Shown here piece by piece: positions 47,918-56,197 of a stretch of 64,000 bases of DNA. Numbering within the stretch: position 1 is the stretch's first letter; each line of letters begins with the position of its first letter. Position numbers and translations under genes: made by a program. The notes under the pieces were generated by a model. It was not told where the DNA came from and did no database searches. It saw only the letters and a list, made by a program, of their open reading frames with translations. This DNA is from Candidatus Neomarinimicrobiota bacterium (lineage in GTDB: Bacteria; Fidelibacterota; JAANXI01): positions 1-64,000 of the forward strand of contig JAIPJS010000001.1 in the NCBI GenBank assembly GCA_021734025.1, in the 5' to 3' direction.

Positions 47918-49253
47918 AACAATGACAGATACGACAGACTATCAGACGGAACAGGATGTGATGTTGTCCCGGCAGGAGTGGGACACGAAAGAGGAGGTGA
48001 AGGTTGAACTGGTAGAATCGACCGCAGAATGGGACAAATTGCGTCCGGTTTGGAACAGAATTGTTGAGGAGTCAGGTGCGCATATTTTCCAAACCTATCA
48101 GTGGCAACGGACATGGTGGAAACATTTTCATGAGGACAATGATCTGTTCATCATGGCTTTCTATTATGTTGATCGAATCGTCGGTATTGCTCCGATGTTC
48201 GTTGAAAAGAGCACCTTTGGTAATTATGAAGTATACCGAAGATTACGATTGATTGGCTCTTCAGTGACAACAGGTGATGTCTCGGGGACGTTTACGGATT
48301 ATAGTCCCAGTGACTACCTGGATTTTGTCGCCTATCCCGAATGCAAGGAGGTCGTAGCGGAGGAGTTCCTAACGTTTCTTGAGTCCCGCGAAGAGCAGTT
48401 CGACGAGATAAGTTTCAGGGAGCTGCGGGAAGACGGGATGATATATCAATATGTGTTGCCGAAACTTGCCCGGCACGGTGAATGGAAAATGCAGAAGGAG
48501 CCATCCGAAAAATGCCCGATGATATTTTTGTCGGGAGAAATGAAACATTATCTCCAGGGATTGAGCCGGAAGGCGCGGTATGAACTCCGGTATTCAAAGC
48601 GGGCCGTCACAGAAAAAGATAAATTCCGGGTCGAACGAATTAGTACCCCAGAAGAAATGGAAACCGCCTTCGATCGATTCGTAGAACTTCATCAGGCACG
48701 ATGGAACCGACAGGGGATGCCGGGTGCGTTTGCCGATAACCGTTATACTGATTTCCTGAGAGACGTCACCGGAACTTTTTTGGAGGAAGGCTGGCTGAGA
48801 ATGTCCACAGCGGTATCGCCGGATGACAAGTGTGTCGCCGTGGAGTACGGTATTGCATTTAGCGACAGAATCTACGATTACCTGAAAGCATTTGATGATA
48901 CATCGCCACTGGCCAAATACAGCCCGGGGAAAGCCCTGGTATATTTCCTGATAGAACAGGGGATTGAAGAGGAGTGCGAGGTGTATGATCTGCTGCGCGG
49001 TGATGAGCGGTATAAGATGCGCCTGGCAGCCCGGACGGAGCAGAACTGGCACGCAACCATTCGACCAAAGCGGGAGGAAGTGAATTTCGGTCGGGCATAC
49101 TACGCTGTCCAGGAGTTTACCTCGGGTATTAAATACCGGATTAATCGGGAAAAGCTTCTGGTAAAAGTTCACGTGAACCAGTTTGGCTGGCTCAAATTTA
49201 TACCACGGTACTGGAACTTTATTACCGGGCGAATTAAGAGTGCACTGGCATAA
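47910..49253 (+). CDS. GNAT-family acyltransferase, CelD/BcsL-like
   Basis: A 447-residue member of the acetyltransferase group typified by CelD/BcsL of cellulose and exopolysaccharide loci. The N-terminal half has IFQTYQWQRTWWKHF and VGIAPMFVEK; the C-terminal GNAT/FemAB-like half contains LQGLSRKARYELRYSKR, FVELHQARWNRQGMPG and a closing KYSPGKALVYFLIEQGIEE with YDLLRGDERYK. It probably acylates a sugar of the polymer or its precursor. It overlaps the previous gene by 8 bp. Confidence 0.82.
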   Translation: MHKTMTDTTDYQTEQDVMLSRQEWDTKEEVKVELVESTAEWDKLRPVWNRIVEESGAHIFQTYQWQRTWWKHFHEDNDLFIMAFYYVDRIVGIAPMFVEKSTFGNYEVYRRLRLIGSSVTTGDVSGTFTDYSPSDYLDFVAYPECKEVVAEEFLTFLESREEQFDEISFRELREDGMIYQYVLPKLARHGEWKMQKEPSEKCPMIFLSGEMKHYLQGLSRKARYELRYSKRAVTEKDKFRVERISTPEEMETAFDRFVELHQARWNRQGMPGAFADNRYTDFLRDVTGTFLEEGWLRMSTAVSPDDKCVAVEYGIAFSDRIYDYLKAFDDTSPLAKYSPGKALVYFLIEQGIEEECEVYDLLRGDERYKMRLAARTEQNWHATIRPKREEVNFGRAYYAVQEFTSGIKYRINREKLLVKVHVNQFGWLKFIPRYWNFITGRIKSALA

Positions 49254-49319
49254 AGCGCGTGGGCTGTCCCGTGTTCGGAATGCATTACATGGTAAGGGCA
49301 AATTGAAGGTGTTACAGTT

Positions 49320-50318
49320 ATGATTATGTCGACATTCCGAAATTGGATTGCCAAGGTAGGTGAGCAGAGCCGGTTTACCCTGTTGCAGAAAATCGGTCGC
49401 AGCTTAAGACGGGACAGCGAGTATCCGCTGTATCGAATTCTCTGGAAGGGGTGGATTTTTCTGCGATCACTAATGATGGCGCGATTGTATCTGTGGAAGT
49501 GTGATTCGGTCGGCCGGCTGGTCCGAACCCGGTGTAAACCGCACATAGAAAATCTCGGTCAGATCGAGATCGGAGACAGTGTCAATATCAATTCCCGGAA
49601 TGTTCAGACTGATTTCGTAACCGGACCGCATGGGAAAATTACTATCGGAAGGGAGACCAGCATTAATTTTGGTGTTTCGATAGTTGCTCAGAATTGTATT
49701 GATATCGGAAATCAGGTTCGGATAGGGAATTACAGCATGATTTTCGACTCCGATATGCATATCCAGGGAGAACGGTTCACCCATGCGGAAGGCCAGCAGG
49801 TCAGGATTGAAGATGATGCCTGGTTGGCGACGCGGGTGATCGTACTAAAAGGGTCACTGATAGGTGAAGGTACGGTCATTGCAGCCGGGAGTGTGGTCTC
49901 AGGAATCATTCCACCGCATACCGTGGCTGCCGGTATGCCCGCGAAAGTGATAAAAAAACTGGATACTCCGGAAGCTCGCCGGTTCTGGGGTGACGAGTTG
50001 ACCGGGCAGCCCGAAATTCCTGCACCGCTCCAGGAACGGGTATTCCGGGTGATGCGGCAAGTATGGAATCCGGAGACTCCGCTCAGTTTAAAACTGACTC
50101 CGCACGATATTGATGCATGGGACGGCCGGTCGCATATGGAACTCGTCAAAGCTCTGGAAACTGAGTTCCGATGTAGCTTTTCCAAAAAAGATGTGACCAG
50201 GATGAACAGCGTGGAAAACATCTGCCGCCGGATTAGGAAGCATGGGTATGATGTTCAGACGACCAGGAAAGAAGAAAAGGTACCCCATTCTCAGGTTACT
50301 TCAATCAATGTGGAGTGA
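49320..50318 (+). CDS. Hexapeptide-repeat acyltransferase fused to an ACP-like domain lacking the carrier serine
   Basis: Residues 75-215 form a left-handed beta-helix of the NodL/LacA/WbbJ O-acetyltransferase type: IEIGDSVNINSR, ITIGRETSINFG, IGNQVRIGNYSMIFDSD and the C-terminal IPPHTVAAGMPAKVIKK. The catalytic histidine is probably His147 or His155. Residues 240-312 resemble an acyl carrier protein: LTPHDIDAWDGRSHMELVKALE followed by F.CSFSKKDVTRMNSVENI. The usual carrier motif D-S-L is D-G-R here (268-270), so no phosphopantetheine could attach. The 332-residue fusion is unusual. It may have kept the domain for docking. Confidence 0.78.
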   Translation: MIMSTFRNWIAKVGEQSRFTLLQKIGRSLRRDSEYPLYRILWKGWIFLRSLMMARLYLWKCDSVGRLVRTRCKPHIENLGQIEIGDSVNINSRNVQTDFVTGPHGKITIGRETSINFGVSIVAQNCIDIGNQVRIGNYSMIFDSDMHIQGERFTHAEGQQVRIEDDAWLATRVIVLKGSLIGEGTVIAAGSVVSGIIPPHTVAAGMPAKVIKKLDTPEARRFWGDELTGQPEIPAPLQERVFRVMRQVWNPETPLSLKLTPHDIDAWDGRSHMELVKALETEFRCSFSKKDVTRMNSVENICRRIRKHGYDVQTTRKEEKVPHSQVTSINVE

Positions 50319-50425
50319 AAATGAAAACCGGTGACCATGTCAAAACGGCTTTTGAATGGCAGCAAAGCCATCTTTGGACCAAAATTTGAACTGAAGTGAA
50401 TTAACTATACCAGCGAGGTAATGTT

Positions 50426-51622
50426 GTGATTCTTTTGACAATCCTTCAAATAATTGGCATTGTAATTCTTGGTGGGTTCCTGAGTTACTTGGCAATATTG
50501 AGTTTACTTGCGGTAGGTGAACGCAATTCGCTGCGTACCGAATCCGCGAAGCAGCGGAAGTTTGCCATTGTAGTACCCGCTTACAATGAAGAACAGGTGA
50601 TCGCGGGAACATTACGGGGTCTGTATTCTCTGGACTACGATGATGACAAATACGAGGTCCTTACCATAGCGGATAACTGCACCGACAATACCGCTATGAT
50701 TGCAAAGCAGATTGGCGCCAAGGTTTATGAACGCCATGACGCGCAACATCGTGGAAAGGGATATGCGCTTCGCTGGGCATTTAACACCATACTTGAAGGC
50801 GATGCAGATTATGATGCCATTGTCGTCGTTGATGCGGACAGCACAGTTTCGCCCAATATGCTGAAGGTGATGAATAAATACATGGATAAAGGGGCTAAAG
50901 TGGTACAGGGATACCTAACGGTACCTGTGAAACCGGGAAGCTGGACCAGCGAGATAATCCGCATCGGATTTACACTGTATAACTATGTCCGGCCTCTTGG
51001 GCGGAGAGCGTTAGGGCTGCCCACGGGATTACGCGGGAACGGGATGTGTTTCTCTGTAGACGTGTTGCAACGGGTTCCGTGGACGGCGTATTCACAAACG
51101 GAAGATCTGGAATACGGGCTCTCGTTGTTACTAAACGATATCGACGTGGTTTTCGCGCCGGAGGCTATCGGATACAATACGATTCCGGAGAATCCCGAGA
51201 ATGCCGAAACTCAGCGTGAACGATGGGAAATAGGCCGGATGCCTTCGGTCAAGCGTTTTGGAAAACGACTATTGCAGGAAGCCTGGAGCCGGCGGGCATT
51301 TAAGCTGTTCGACGCGTTTATCCATCTGGTAACACCACCACTGGTGAATATGGTCGGGGTCACCGGGATCATGATCGGGCTCAATTTTGTACTGTGGAGT
51401 GTCGGGATTCTTTCAACCTTCACCTTTGGCTGGATCTGGACAGGAATCCTCGGGATAGCCCTGTTTCACGCGCTGGTTGGATTTTATGCTGCCGGCGCAG
51501 ATCCCACGCTTTATCAGTCTCTGCTCTATGTGCCAAAATATTTTTTGTGGAAGTTAAAAATCTACGGAAAAGTCCTGATAAAAGGTGCGAGCCCTGAGTG
51601 GGTTCGTACAGCAAGAGAGTGA
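50426..51622 (+). CDS. Membrane glycosyltransferase family 2
   Basis: A 398-residue inner-membrane GT2 enzyme. The N-terminal helix is followed by the GT-A domain: FAIVVPAYNEEQVIAGTL, the nucleotide-binding ADNCTDNT, the metal DADS (DxD-like), and the acceptor motif TEDLEYGL with QRERWEIGR, matching the D,D,D,Q..RW pattern of processive polysaccharide synthases. Two or three helices follow. Start is GTG 50426, supported by GCGAGGT at 50413-50419; the apparent ATG at 50421 runs into a stop. The pattern would suit a processive synthase or a single-residue transferase. Confidence 0.88.
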   Translation: MILLTILQIIGIVILGGFLSYLAILSLLAVGERNSLRTESAKQRKFAIVVPAYNEEQVIAGTLRGLYSLDYDDDKYEVLTIADNCTDNTAMIAKQIGAKVYERHDAQHRGKGYALRWAFNTILEGDADYDAIVVVDADSTVSPNMLKVMNKYMDKGAKVVQGYLTVPVKPGSWTSEIIRIGFTLYNYVRPLGRRALGLPTGLRGNGMCFSVDVLQRVPWTAYSQTEDLEYGLSLLLNDIDVVFAPEAIGYNTIPENPENAETQRERWEIGRMPSVKRFGKRLLQEAWSRRAFKLFDAFIHLVTPPLVNMVGVTGIMIGLNFVLWSVGILSTFTFGWIWTGILGIALFHALVGFYAAGADPTLYQSLLYVPKYFLWKLKIYGKVLIKGASPEWVRTARE

Positions 51623-51703
51623 ATTAATACGATGAATTAATAATTTGCTTTAAGTAGTGAAACATGCAGCAGGGGCGTAGTACTTTTTATCCACAAGTTA
51701 GCT

Positions 51704-52657
51704 ATGAAGTCTCTGAGTCAATTTCATCCGTCGCGACCAGAAAACATGTCATCCATGGGAAACCCGTTCGTGTTCTTTGTGAAAGACTGGCTGGTTTCCA
51801 TTCGACAGGCCCGCGCCAGAAACGAGCATTCCGAAGCGGTACTCTCTGCATCCAACCTGTTAAACCTGAAAGGCGCAACGGAACGTCGACCGGTATTTAT
51901 CGTCGGAGCGCCCAGATCCGGCACCACCTTCCTCGGTGCCATACTGAATGCCGCCCCCGGATATGCATATTACTTTGAACCACCATTGATGAAATACCTG
52001 GCCAGGTTGGTGTACGAAAAGTCCATCAGTGAACCAGTTGCCCACAGGTGTTACCGGACCTTTGTCTTCTCTTTGGAAAAATCCGCGCCGCAGCCGGGGC
52101 AGCGGTTTACAGAAAAAACGCCCCGGAATATCTTTGTAGTCCACACGTTGGCAGAAGCCTTCCCGAATGCTCAATTTCTTTATATCTATCGCGATGGCCG
52201 GGACGCCACAAAATCCCTGGTACAAAAGCCGTGGTACACGCATAAAGGGAAGACTATTGAATCAGTAGAACCCGGAGGATATGCCTTCGGGCCAAACCCG
52301 CATTTTTACATCGAGAAAGACCGGCGGGAAGAATATAGGACTTGCAGTGATATTCAACGATGTGCATGGATCTGGAGGCGCCATGCCGAAGCCGGGTTGG
52401 AATTGATGCAAACGATGTCGGCAGAACGTGTACATTCCCTGGCTTACGAGTCCTTGGTCACACAGCCATACAGAGAGGTTGAAAAGATCTTTAAGTTTCT
52501 AAACGATTGTAACAAGGAATCATTGGAAAAGGCCAGGAGCGTTGCGTGCAAGGCATTTACGAGTTCAATCGGAACATGGCAGGAGTTGAATGAGAAAGAA
52601 AAGAAAACCCTCCATGCTGAAATTGGTCCATTATTGAAGGAGTACTGTTATATATAA
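51704..52657 (+). CDS. Sulfotransferase-family protein
   Basis: A 317-residue cytosolic sulfotransferase-like protein. The PAPS 5'-phosphosulfate-binding loop is GAPRSGTT (68-75) and the 3'-phosphate motif is in FLYIYRDGRDATKSL, then SLAYESLVTQPYREVEKIFKFL. Its location at the end of the exopolysaccharide plus arm suggests that the polymer, or a cell-surface glycan, is sulfated. PAPS-synthesis genes are not in the window. There is no strong ribosome binding site in front of ATG 51704; the internal Met codons 15 and 18 are alternatives. Confidence 0.85.
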   Translation: MKSLSQFHPSRPENMSSMGNPFVFFVKDWLVSIRQARARNEHSEAVLSASNLLNLKGATERRPVFIVGAPRSGTTFLGAILNAAPGYAYYFEPPLMKYLARLVYEKSISEPVAHRCYRTFVFSLEKSAPQPGQRFTEKTPRNIFVVHTLAEAFPNAQFLYIYRDGRDATKSLVQKPWYTHKGKTIESVEPGGYAFGPNPHFYIEKDRREEYRTCSDIQRCAWIWRRHAEAGLELMQTMSAERVHSLAYESLVTQPYREVEKIFKFLNDCNKESLEKARSVACKAFTSSIGTWQELNEKEKKTLHAEIGPLLKEYCYI

Positions 52658-52791
52658 ATACAGAATTCAATCTGAAGGTTTTCAAAAATTCAACAGTTCC
52701 ACGGTTGAAGTCCTCGCCTTGCCAATTTCCAGACCTGTAGTACTTCTTGCCAGATTGCGGCAAAATTAAATGTGACAAGGGTATCCATTTT

Positions 52792-52827
52792 TGTCCTATT
52801 GGCCGTTTTTACCACTGATGGTATACT
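52792..52827 (+). promoter_or_regulatory. Two-block promoter element A (PAS protein 1)
   Basis: TGTCCTATT (52792-52800), 21-nt gap, TATACT (52822-52827). Read as a sigma-70-like promoter, TTGGCC to TATACT have 17 nt between them. The ATG of the PAS gene is 46 nt beyond. AAGTTAAAATT follows the hexamer at 52835-52845, as at element B. Confidence 0.7.
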
Positions 52828-52872
52828 GATTGGGAAGTTAAAATTAGATTGTAACCTAACCTGAGAGGTAAC

Positions 52873-53268
52873 ATGATAATGAATGAGAGTATAATGGTCG
52901 ACAATAATACCGATGTTATGCACCTGTCTATGACCGAGGAACCGATGCTCTTTCTGCATGATATCAGCGGACGGATAACAAGTGTAAACAGCTTTACAAC
53001 TAGTATGCTTGGATTTTCTTCTGAGGAATTGGAAGGGACTTTAATCCAGTCCCTGCTCGCCGTTGACCAACCTTTTTCCCTGGGAGAATTGCTGAGTGAA
53101 CTCCGTGAACATGGCGTTGCAACCCGGACCTTTGAAATCGTTGGAAAAAAAATGGAGAATAGACGAAAGATCTTTCTGGTAGAGGCCCGAGCCTGGTTGG
53201 TCCCGTCGAATGAAAGGCAAGTGGTATTGTTATCCTGTATGATACAGTCTATGGGCGAATATGTTTGA
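52873..53268 (+). CDS. Single PAS-domain protein 1
   Basis: A 131-residue soluble protein built from one PAS fold: MLFLHDISGRITSVNSFTTSMLGFSSEELEGT is the classic PAS opening, followed by a five-stranded C-terminal half (RKIFLVEARAWLVPSN, then VVLLSCMIQSM). No effector domain is attached. GAGAGG lies before the start. It may be a sensor subunit or a dissociated input domain for the kinases encoded further on, which contain PAS domains of the same type. Its promoter has the same two-block form as the following genes. Confidence 0.75.
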   Translation: MIMNESIMVDNNTDVMHLSMTEEPMLFLHDISGRITSVNSFTTSMLGFSSEELEGTLIQSLLAVDQPFSLGELLSELREHGVATRTFEIVGKKMENRRKIFLVEARAWLVPSNERQVVLLSCMIQSMGEYV

Positions 53269-53426
53269 ATGCCAGAATTCAAAATTTTGCAAAAGTACTT
53301 AGGGCTCTTCATGACAATGAATCTCAAAATTGGACTGTCCGGGGCATCGGTATACTCGTCTTGGACGGTTGGTGTCGCGATATTTTGACCACCTGTGGAA
53401 AGTAGTACCACCTCATGATCCACCTC

Positions 53427-53462
53427 TGTCCTATTGGGGTGGTTTCACATAATCAGTATGCT
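53427..53462 (+). promoter_or_regulatory. Two-block promoter element B (PAS protein 2)
   Basis: TGTCCTATT (53427-53435), 21-nt gap, TATGCT (53457-53462), 38 nt upstream of the ATG. AAGTTAAAATT follows at 53472-53482. A GG follows the first block, as at element A. Confidence 0.7.
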
Positions 53463-53500
53463 AAAAAGGCAAAGTTAAAATTGAAAAAGAAAGGTACAAA

Positions 53501-53956
53501 ATGGGGCATTCTGACTCAGCAGCAGACAGTGGGAGTTTACTCAACTCTCATCTCAGTATTTTGGTGAACAGGGACGGGAAAATTATTACTCCGGATGGCC
53601 AATTGGATAAAATTATGCCGCCCAGCCAACCTGCCGAAAGCCGGATAAGCGTGCTGGATGTAATTCATTGGGAAGACAGAGAATTTTTTGCGGACATGTT
53701 GCTTAAACTCGTGAGTCAGGAGCAAGATTACGGAACGATCAGGAAAATACGTCTTAATTGTTCCGAACGTACCATAATCGCCGGTCAAGTATATTTGAAG
53801 GCGATTAAACATGCCGGAACCGTGACGAGTGTCCTGGTAAAATTTTCAATTCTCCAACAAGTAGCGCCCCACAATCTCGAGAGACCTGTACACGGAAAGT
53901 CTCAACGTATGGCAAATGAAGATACCAGTAACCAGCAACTTTTCGACCGAACCTGA
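53501..53956 (+). CDS. Small PAS-like protein 2
   Basis: A 151-residue soluble protein. The region HLSILVNRDGKIITPDGQLDKIM, VLDVIHWEDREFFADMLLKL and RTIIAGQVYLKAI gives the strand-helix-strand order of a PAS fold, and the last 30 residues look disordered. It is not obviously homologous to PAS protein 1 beyond the fold. AAGGTAC before the ATG is a modest ribosome binding site. It has its own two-block promoter. Confidence 0.65.
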   Translation: MGHSDSAADSGSLLNSHLSILVNRDGKIITPDGQLDKIMPPSQPAESRISVLDVIHWEDREFFADMLLKLVSQEQDYGTIRKIRLNCSERTIIAGQVYLKAIKHAGTVTSVLVKFSILQQVAPHNLERPVHGKSQRMANEDTSNQQLFDRT

Positions 53957-54042
53957 ACGATTTTCGCCGTATCCCCGCTGTCCCTGTTCTCCGGGGATTG
54001 CAATACGGAAGTAGTAAATACTGTGACGTCACTTTCAAAGTC

Positions 54043-54078
54043 TCTCCTATAGAGTAAGAACAAATTTTTACATAAAAT
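54043..54078 (+). promoter_or_regulatory. Two-block promoter element D (small-protein genes)
   Basis: TCTCCTATA (54043-54051), 21-nt gap, TAAAAT (54073-54078). The first block has two differences from the consensus, but the spacing is exact. It precedes the 39-codon and 67-codon small ORFs. Confidence 0.5.
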
Positions 54079-54097
54079 CAGAGTAACTTCGGCTCGT

Positions 54098-54217
54098 ATG
54101 TCGGGGAAGCATTTTCATTTCACTGAGAACCTGATGTCTGACGAGGAGCTGTCGGTGGACACACGGCACATTCTGGCTGACAATTTCCGCACCCGGCGGA
54201 AATTGGGATTAACATAA
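54098..54217 (+). CDS. Possible 39-residue small protein
   Basis: ATG 54098 to TAA 54215-54217. The product, beginning MSGKHFHFTENLMSDEELSV and ending in FRTRRKLGLT, is charged and has no membrane segment. It begins only about 20 nt after the hexamer of promoter element D and has no Shine-Dalgarno sequence, so it could equally be untranslated leader for the next gene. An internal TTTCCGC/GCGGAAA stem is present. I do not recognise it. Confidence 0.25.
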   Translation: MSGKHFHFTENLMSDEELSVDTRHILADNFRTRRKLGLT

Positions 54218-54266
54218 GTAATGGAATCAAAAGGTGGACCTGAACAAAAGCCCGGAGGAGAACACA

Positions 54267-54470
54267 ATGTGGGGAATATATGTTCTGATTTTTTTTGGTG
54301 GATTTTTATCCGGAGTGATACTGATCTCGATGCTGGCGGTTTCGAAGGTATCCGATTTGGAATGGGAGAAACACCGACTGCACCAGATGGTGAAGCAGTA
54401 CAAACGGGAACTCACCCGATTCCAGGATCCGGATATAACTGATTTGGTTCATTCACGGGAAGTACTTTAG
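54267..54470 (+). CDS. Small membrane protein with coiled-coil tail
   Basis: A 67-residue protein: one N-terminal helix (YVLIFFGGFLSGVILISML) followed by a soluble, partly heptad-like stretch (DLEWEKHRLHQMVKQYKREL) ending in DLVHSREVL. GGAGGAG six bases before ATG 54267 is the best ribosome binding site in the region, so I prefer it to the GTG start at 54234. It lies between the PAS genes and the stressosome genes and shares their promoter type. It may tether a soluble partner to the membrane. The family is unknown to me. Confidence 0.7.
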   Translation: MWGIYVLIFFGGFLSGVILISMLAVSKVSDLEWEKHRLHQMVKQYKRELTRFQDPDITDLVHSREVL

Positions 54471-54580
54471 TTGCTCCTGTGTAGAAAAAATAGATAAAAA
54501 GTATTAAAAACCACAGTGGGTATGTAGTAACTAAAGACAATAGGTGTTGTGGTAAAATTTACTACAGATGTTTAGGTGTA

Positions 54581-54616
54581 TGTCCTATTTCCAGAGAGTC
54601 GAAGTGGACTTATACT
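54581..54616 (+). promoter_or_regulatory. Two-block promoter element C (rsbR-like operon)
   Basis: TGTCCTATT (54581-54589), 21-nt gap, TATACT (54611-54616). It lies 63 nt upstream of the stressosome protein's ATG. Confidence 0.7.
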
Positions 54617-54679
54617 CTATACCTATTTTAGAAATCAACACAATAATAATAGCAAACATGTGGAGCGAGGGAGAACGAT

Positions 54680-55615
54680 ATGTCCAAATCTGATGATTCA
54701 GGCAAAGGCAAATCAAAAAACAAGGAACGGGAAATGCCGCATATTCCCGGTCAACCGCCGGATGATTCAACCGTCACGCTACTGCGGGAGCTGGTAGCAC
54801 ACCTGCGGCAGAAACGAAGCGAACTCCGCGAGGAGTGGGTTCGCCGAATTATGGAAGCCGAGCTGCTAAATGCAATGAACAAGGACGAAATTCTTGCCGA
54901 GGCGACGGCAGTCTACGATAATTATGTTGAGGCGTTAGAGACAGGAACGTATGAGGCACTTCAGGCGTACGCCCGGGATCTTTCCGAGCGGATTATTCCC
55001 CGGGGAGTTGAAACCCATGAAGTTATCGGAATCGTTCTCCTGCTTCGTGATGTGCTGGCTCGTTCGCTGTTTGCAAAGTACCGGGATGACTTCAGCAAGT
55101 TGAACAATATCCTGGATGCGTACGAACCGGCAGCCAACCGGATTGCGAACACGGTGGCTGTGGGATTTGTGCAGGAGCGGGAACGTGTGATCCGCGAGCA
55201 GCAGGAGGCAATTCGCGAATTGTCGACTCCGGTGTTGCAGGTCCGTGAGCGGCTGCTGATTCTGCCTATGATCGGAATTATCGATCCGCAGCGGGCGCGC
55301 CAGCTGACAGAGCAGCTGCTGCAGGCTATCCGGAAAAACCGCGCCAAGGTTGTGGTTATCGATATTACCGGTGTGGCTTCCATGGACTCTACCGTGGCAA
55401 ATCACTTGCTCCAGACGGTCGATGCGGCCAGGTTACTCGGGGCCAGCGTTATCGTTACGGGACTGTCCTCAGAGATTGCCCAAACGCTGGTTACTCTTGG
55501 CGTTGATCTGACCAAGATTATTACAGTCGGTGACTTGCAGGGCGGTATCGAGGAAGCCGAGAGACGCTTAGGATACCATGTAAAACGTGGAGAGCCAGCA
55601 CAGCAGACACCATGA
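54680..55615 (+). CDS. RsbR-like stressosome protein (RsbRD_N plus STAS)
   Basis: A 311-residue soluble protein. Residues 35-165 are a helical sensor domain of the RsbRD_N type (LRQKRSELREEWVRRIMEA, RGVETHEVIGIVLLLRDVL). A linker helix RERVIREQQEAIRELSTPV precedes a STAS domain, VVVIDITGVASMDSTVANHL. Ser237 and Thr269 (GLSSEIAQTLVTLG) align with the two phosphorylated Thr residues of B. subtilis RsbR. With RsbS it should build the stressosome core that holds RsbT. It heads the cluster rsbR-rsbS-rsbT-phosphatase-kinase-regulator and follows promoter element C. Confidence 0.88.
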   Translation: MSKSDDSGKGKSKNKEREMPHIPGQPPDDSTVTLLRELVAHLRQKRSELREEWVRRIMEAELLNAMNKDEILAEATAVYDNYVEALETGTYEALQAYARDLSERIIPRGVETHEVIGIVLLLRDVLARSLFAKYRDDFSKLNNILDAYEPAANRIANTVAVGFVQERERVIREQQEAIRELSTPVLQVRERLLILPMIGIIDPQRARQLTEQLLQAIRKNRAKVVVIDITGVASMDSTVANHLLQTVDAARLLGASVIVTGLSSEIAQTLVTLGVDLTKIITVGDLQGGIEEAERRLGYHVKRGEPAQQTP

Positions 55616-55629
55616 AAGCGACCGCATAA

Positions 55630-56004
55630 ATGAGAGTTCCGATATTACAGCAGGGAAGTTATCTGATCGCGTCTATCCAGTCCGCATTGACGGATGAGGA
55701 ACTTCAACAACTCTCCGAGGATCTCGTGGTTCAGGTCTCGAATACCCGGGCCAAGGGAGTGGTTGTTGATGTCACCGCACTCGATGTCATGGATTCCTTT
55801 GCCACCAGAACTGTACGGGATATCGCCCATATGGTCAAGTTGCGTGGCGCCCCGACCGTTGTCGTCGGGATTCAGCCAAACGTGGCTTTCACTATGGTCC
55901 AGTTGGGCTTGAAACTCGGTGACGTCATGACGGCGCTGGATCTGGAAGAAGGATTAGCACTGCTGGACCATTATAATAGCGAAGAGGGAAAGGAATCCAG
56001 GTAA
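55630..56004 (+). CDS. RsbS-like STAS protein
   Basis: A 124-residue STAS-only protein. GVVVDVTALDVMDSFATRTV places Ser56 at the position of the RsbT-phosphorylated Ser59 of B. subtilis RsbS, and VVGIQPNVAFTMVQLGL matches the family. It is the partner of the RsbR-like protein in the stressosome core. The gene starts 15 bp after rsbR and is probably cotranscribed. About 190 bp without a gene then precede the rsbT-like gene. Confidence 0.88.
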   Translation: MRVPILQQGSYLIASIQSALTDEELQQLSEDLVVQVSNTRAKGVVVDVTALDVMDSFATRTVRDIAHMVKLRGAPTVVVGIQPNVAFTMVQLGLKLGDVMTALDLEEGLALLDHYNSEEGKESR

Positions 56005-56197
56005 AGGAGTCTTCCCTATGGTATCCCTTAAGAGTAAGCTACTCGATTATCCGGGATGACCATTAGATTTGCACCTATATCCTGCCGGTATGATGGAACA
56101 ATACGAGGTACTCATTTCGAATAGATAGGATAGAGGCCCTGGAAAATAGTCATAAAGGCATTTTACTACTAAAATCGGAGTAAAGCCGAAAGACAGA

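Noticed and set aside
50321-50389. 22-codon ORF between the acyltransferase and GT2 genes
   Set aside because: Too short, with no supporting features.
53971-53998. ATCCCCG/CGGGGAT hairpin as a terminator after PAS gene 2
   Set aside because: 7-bp stem with a 14-nt loop and no T tract.
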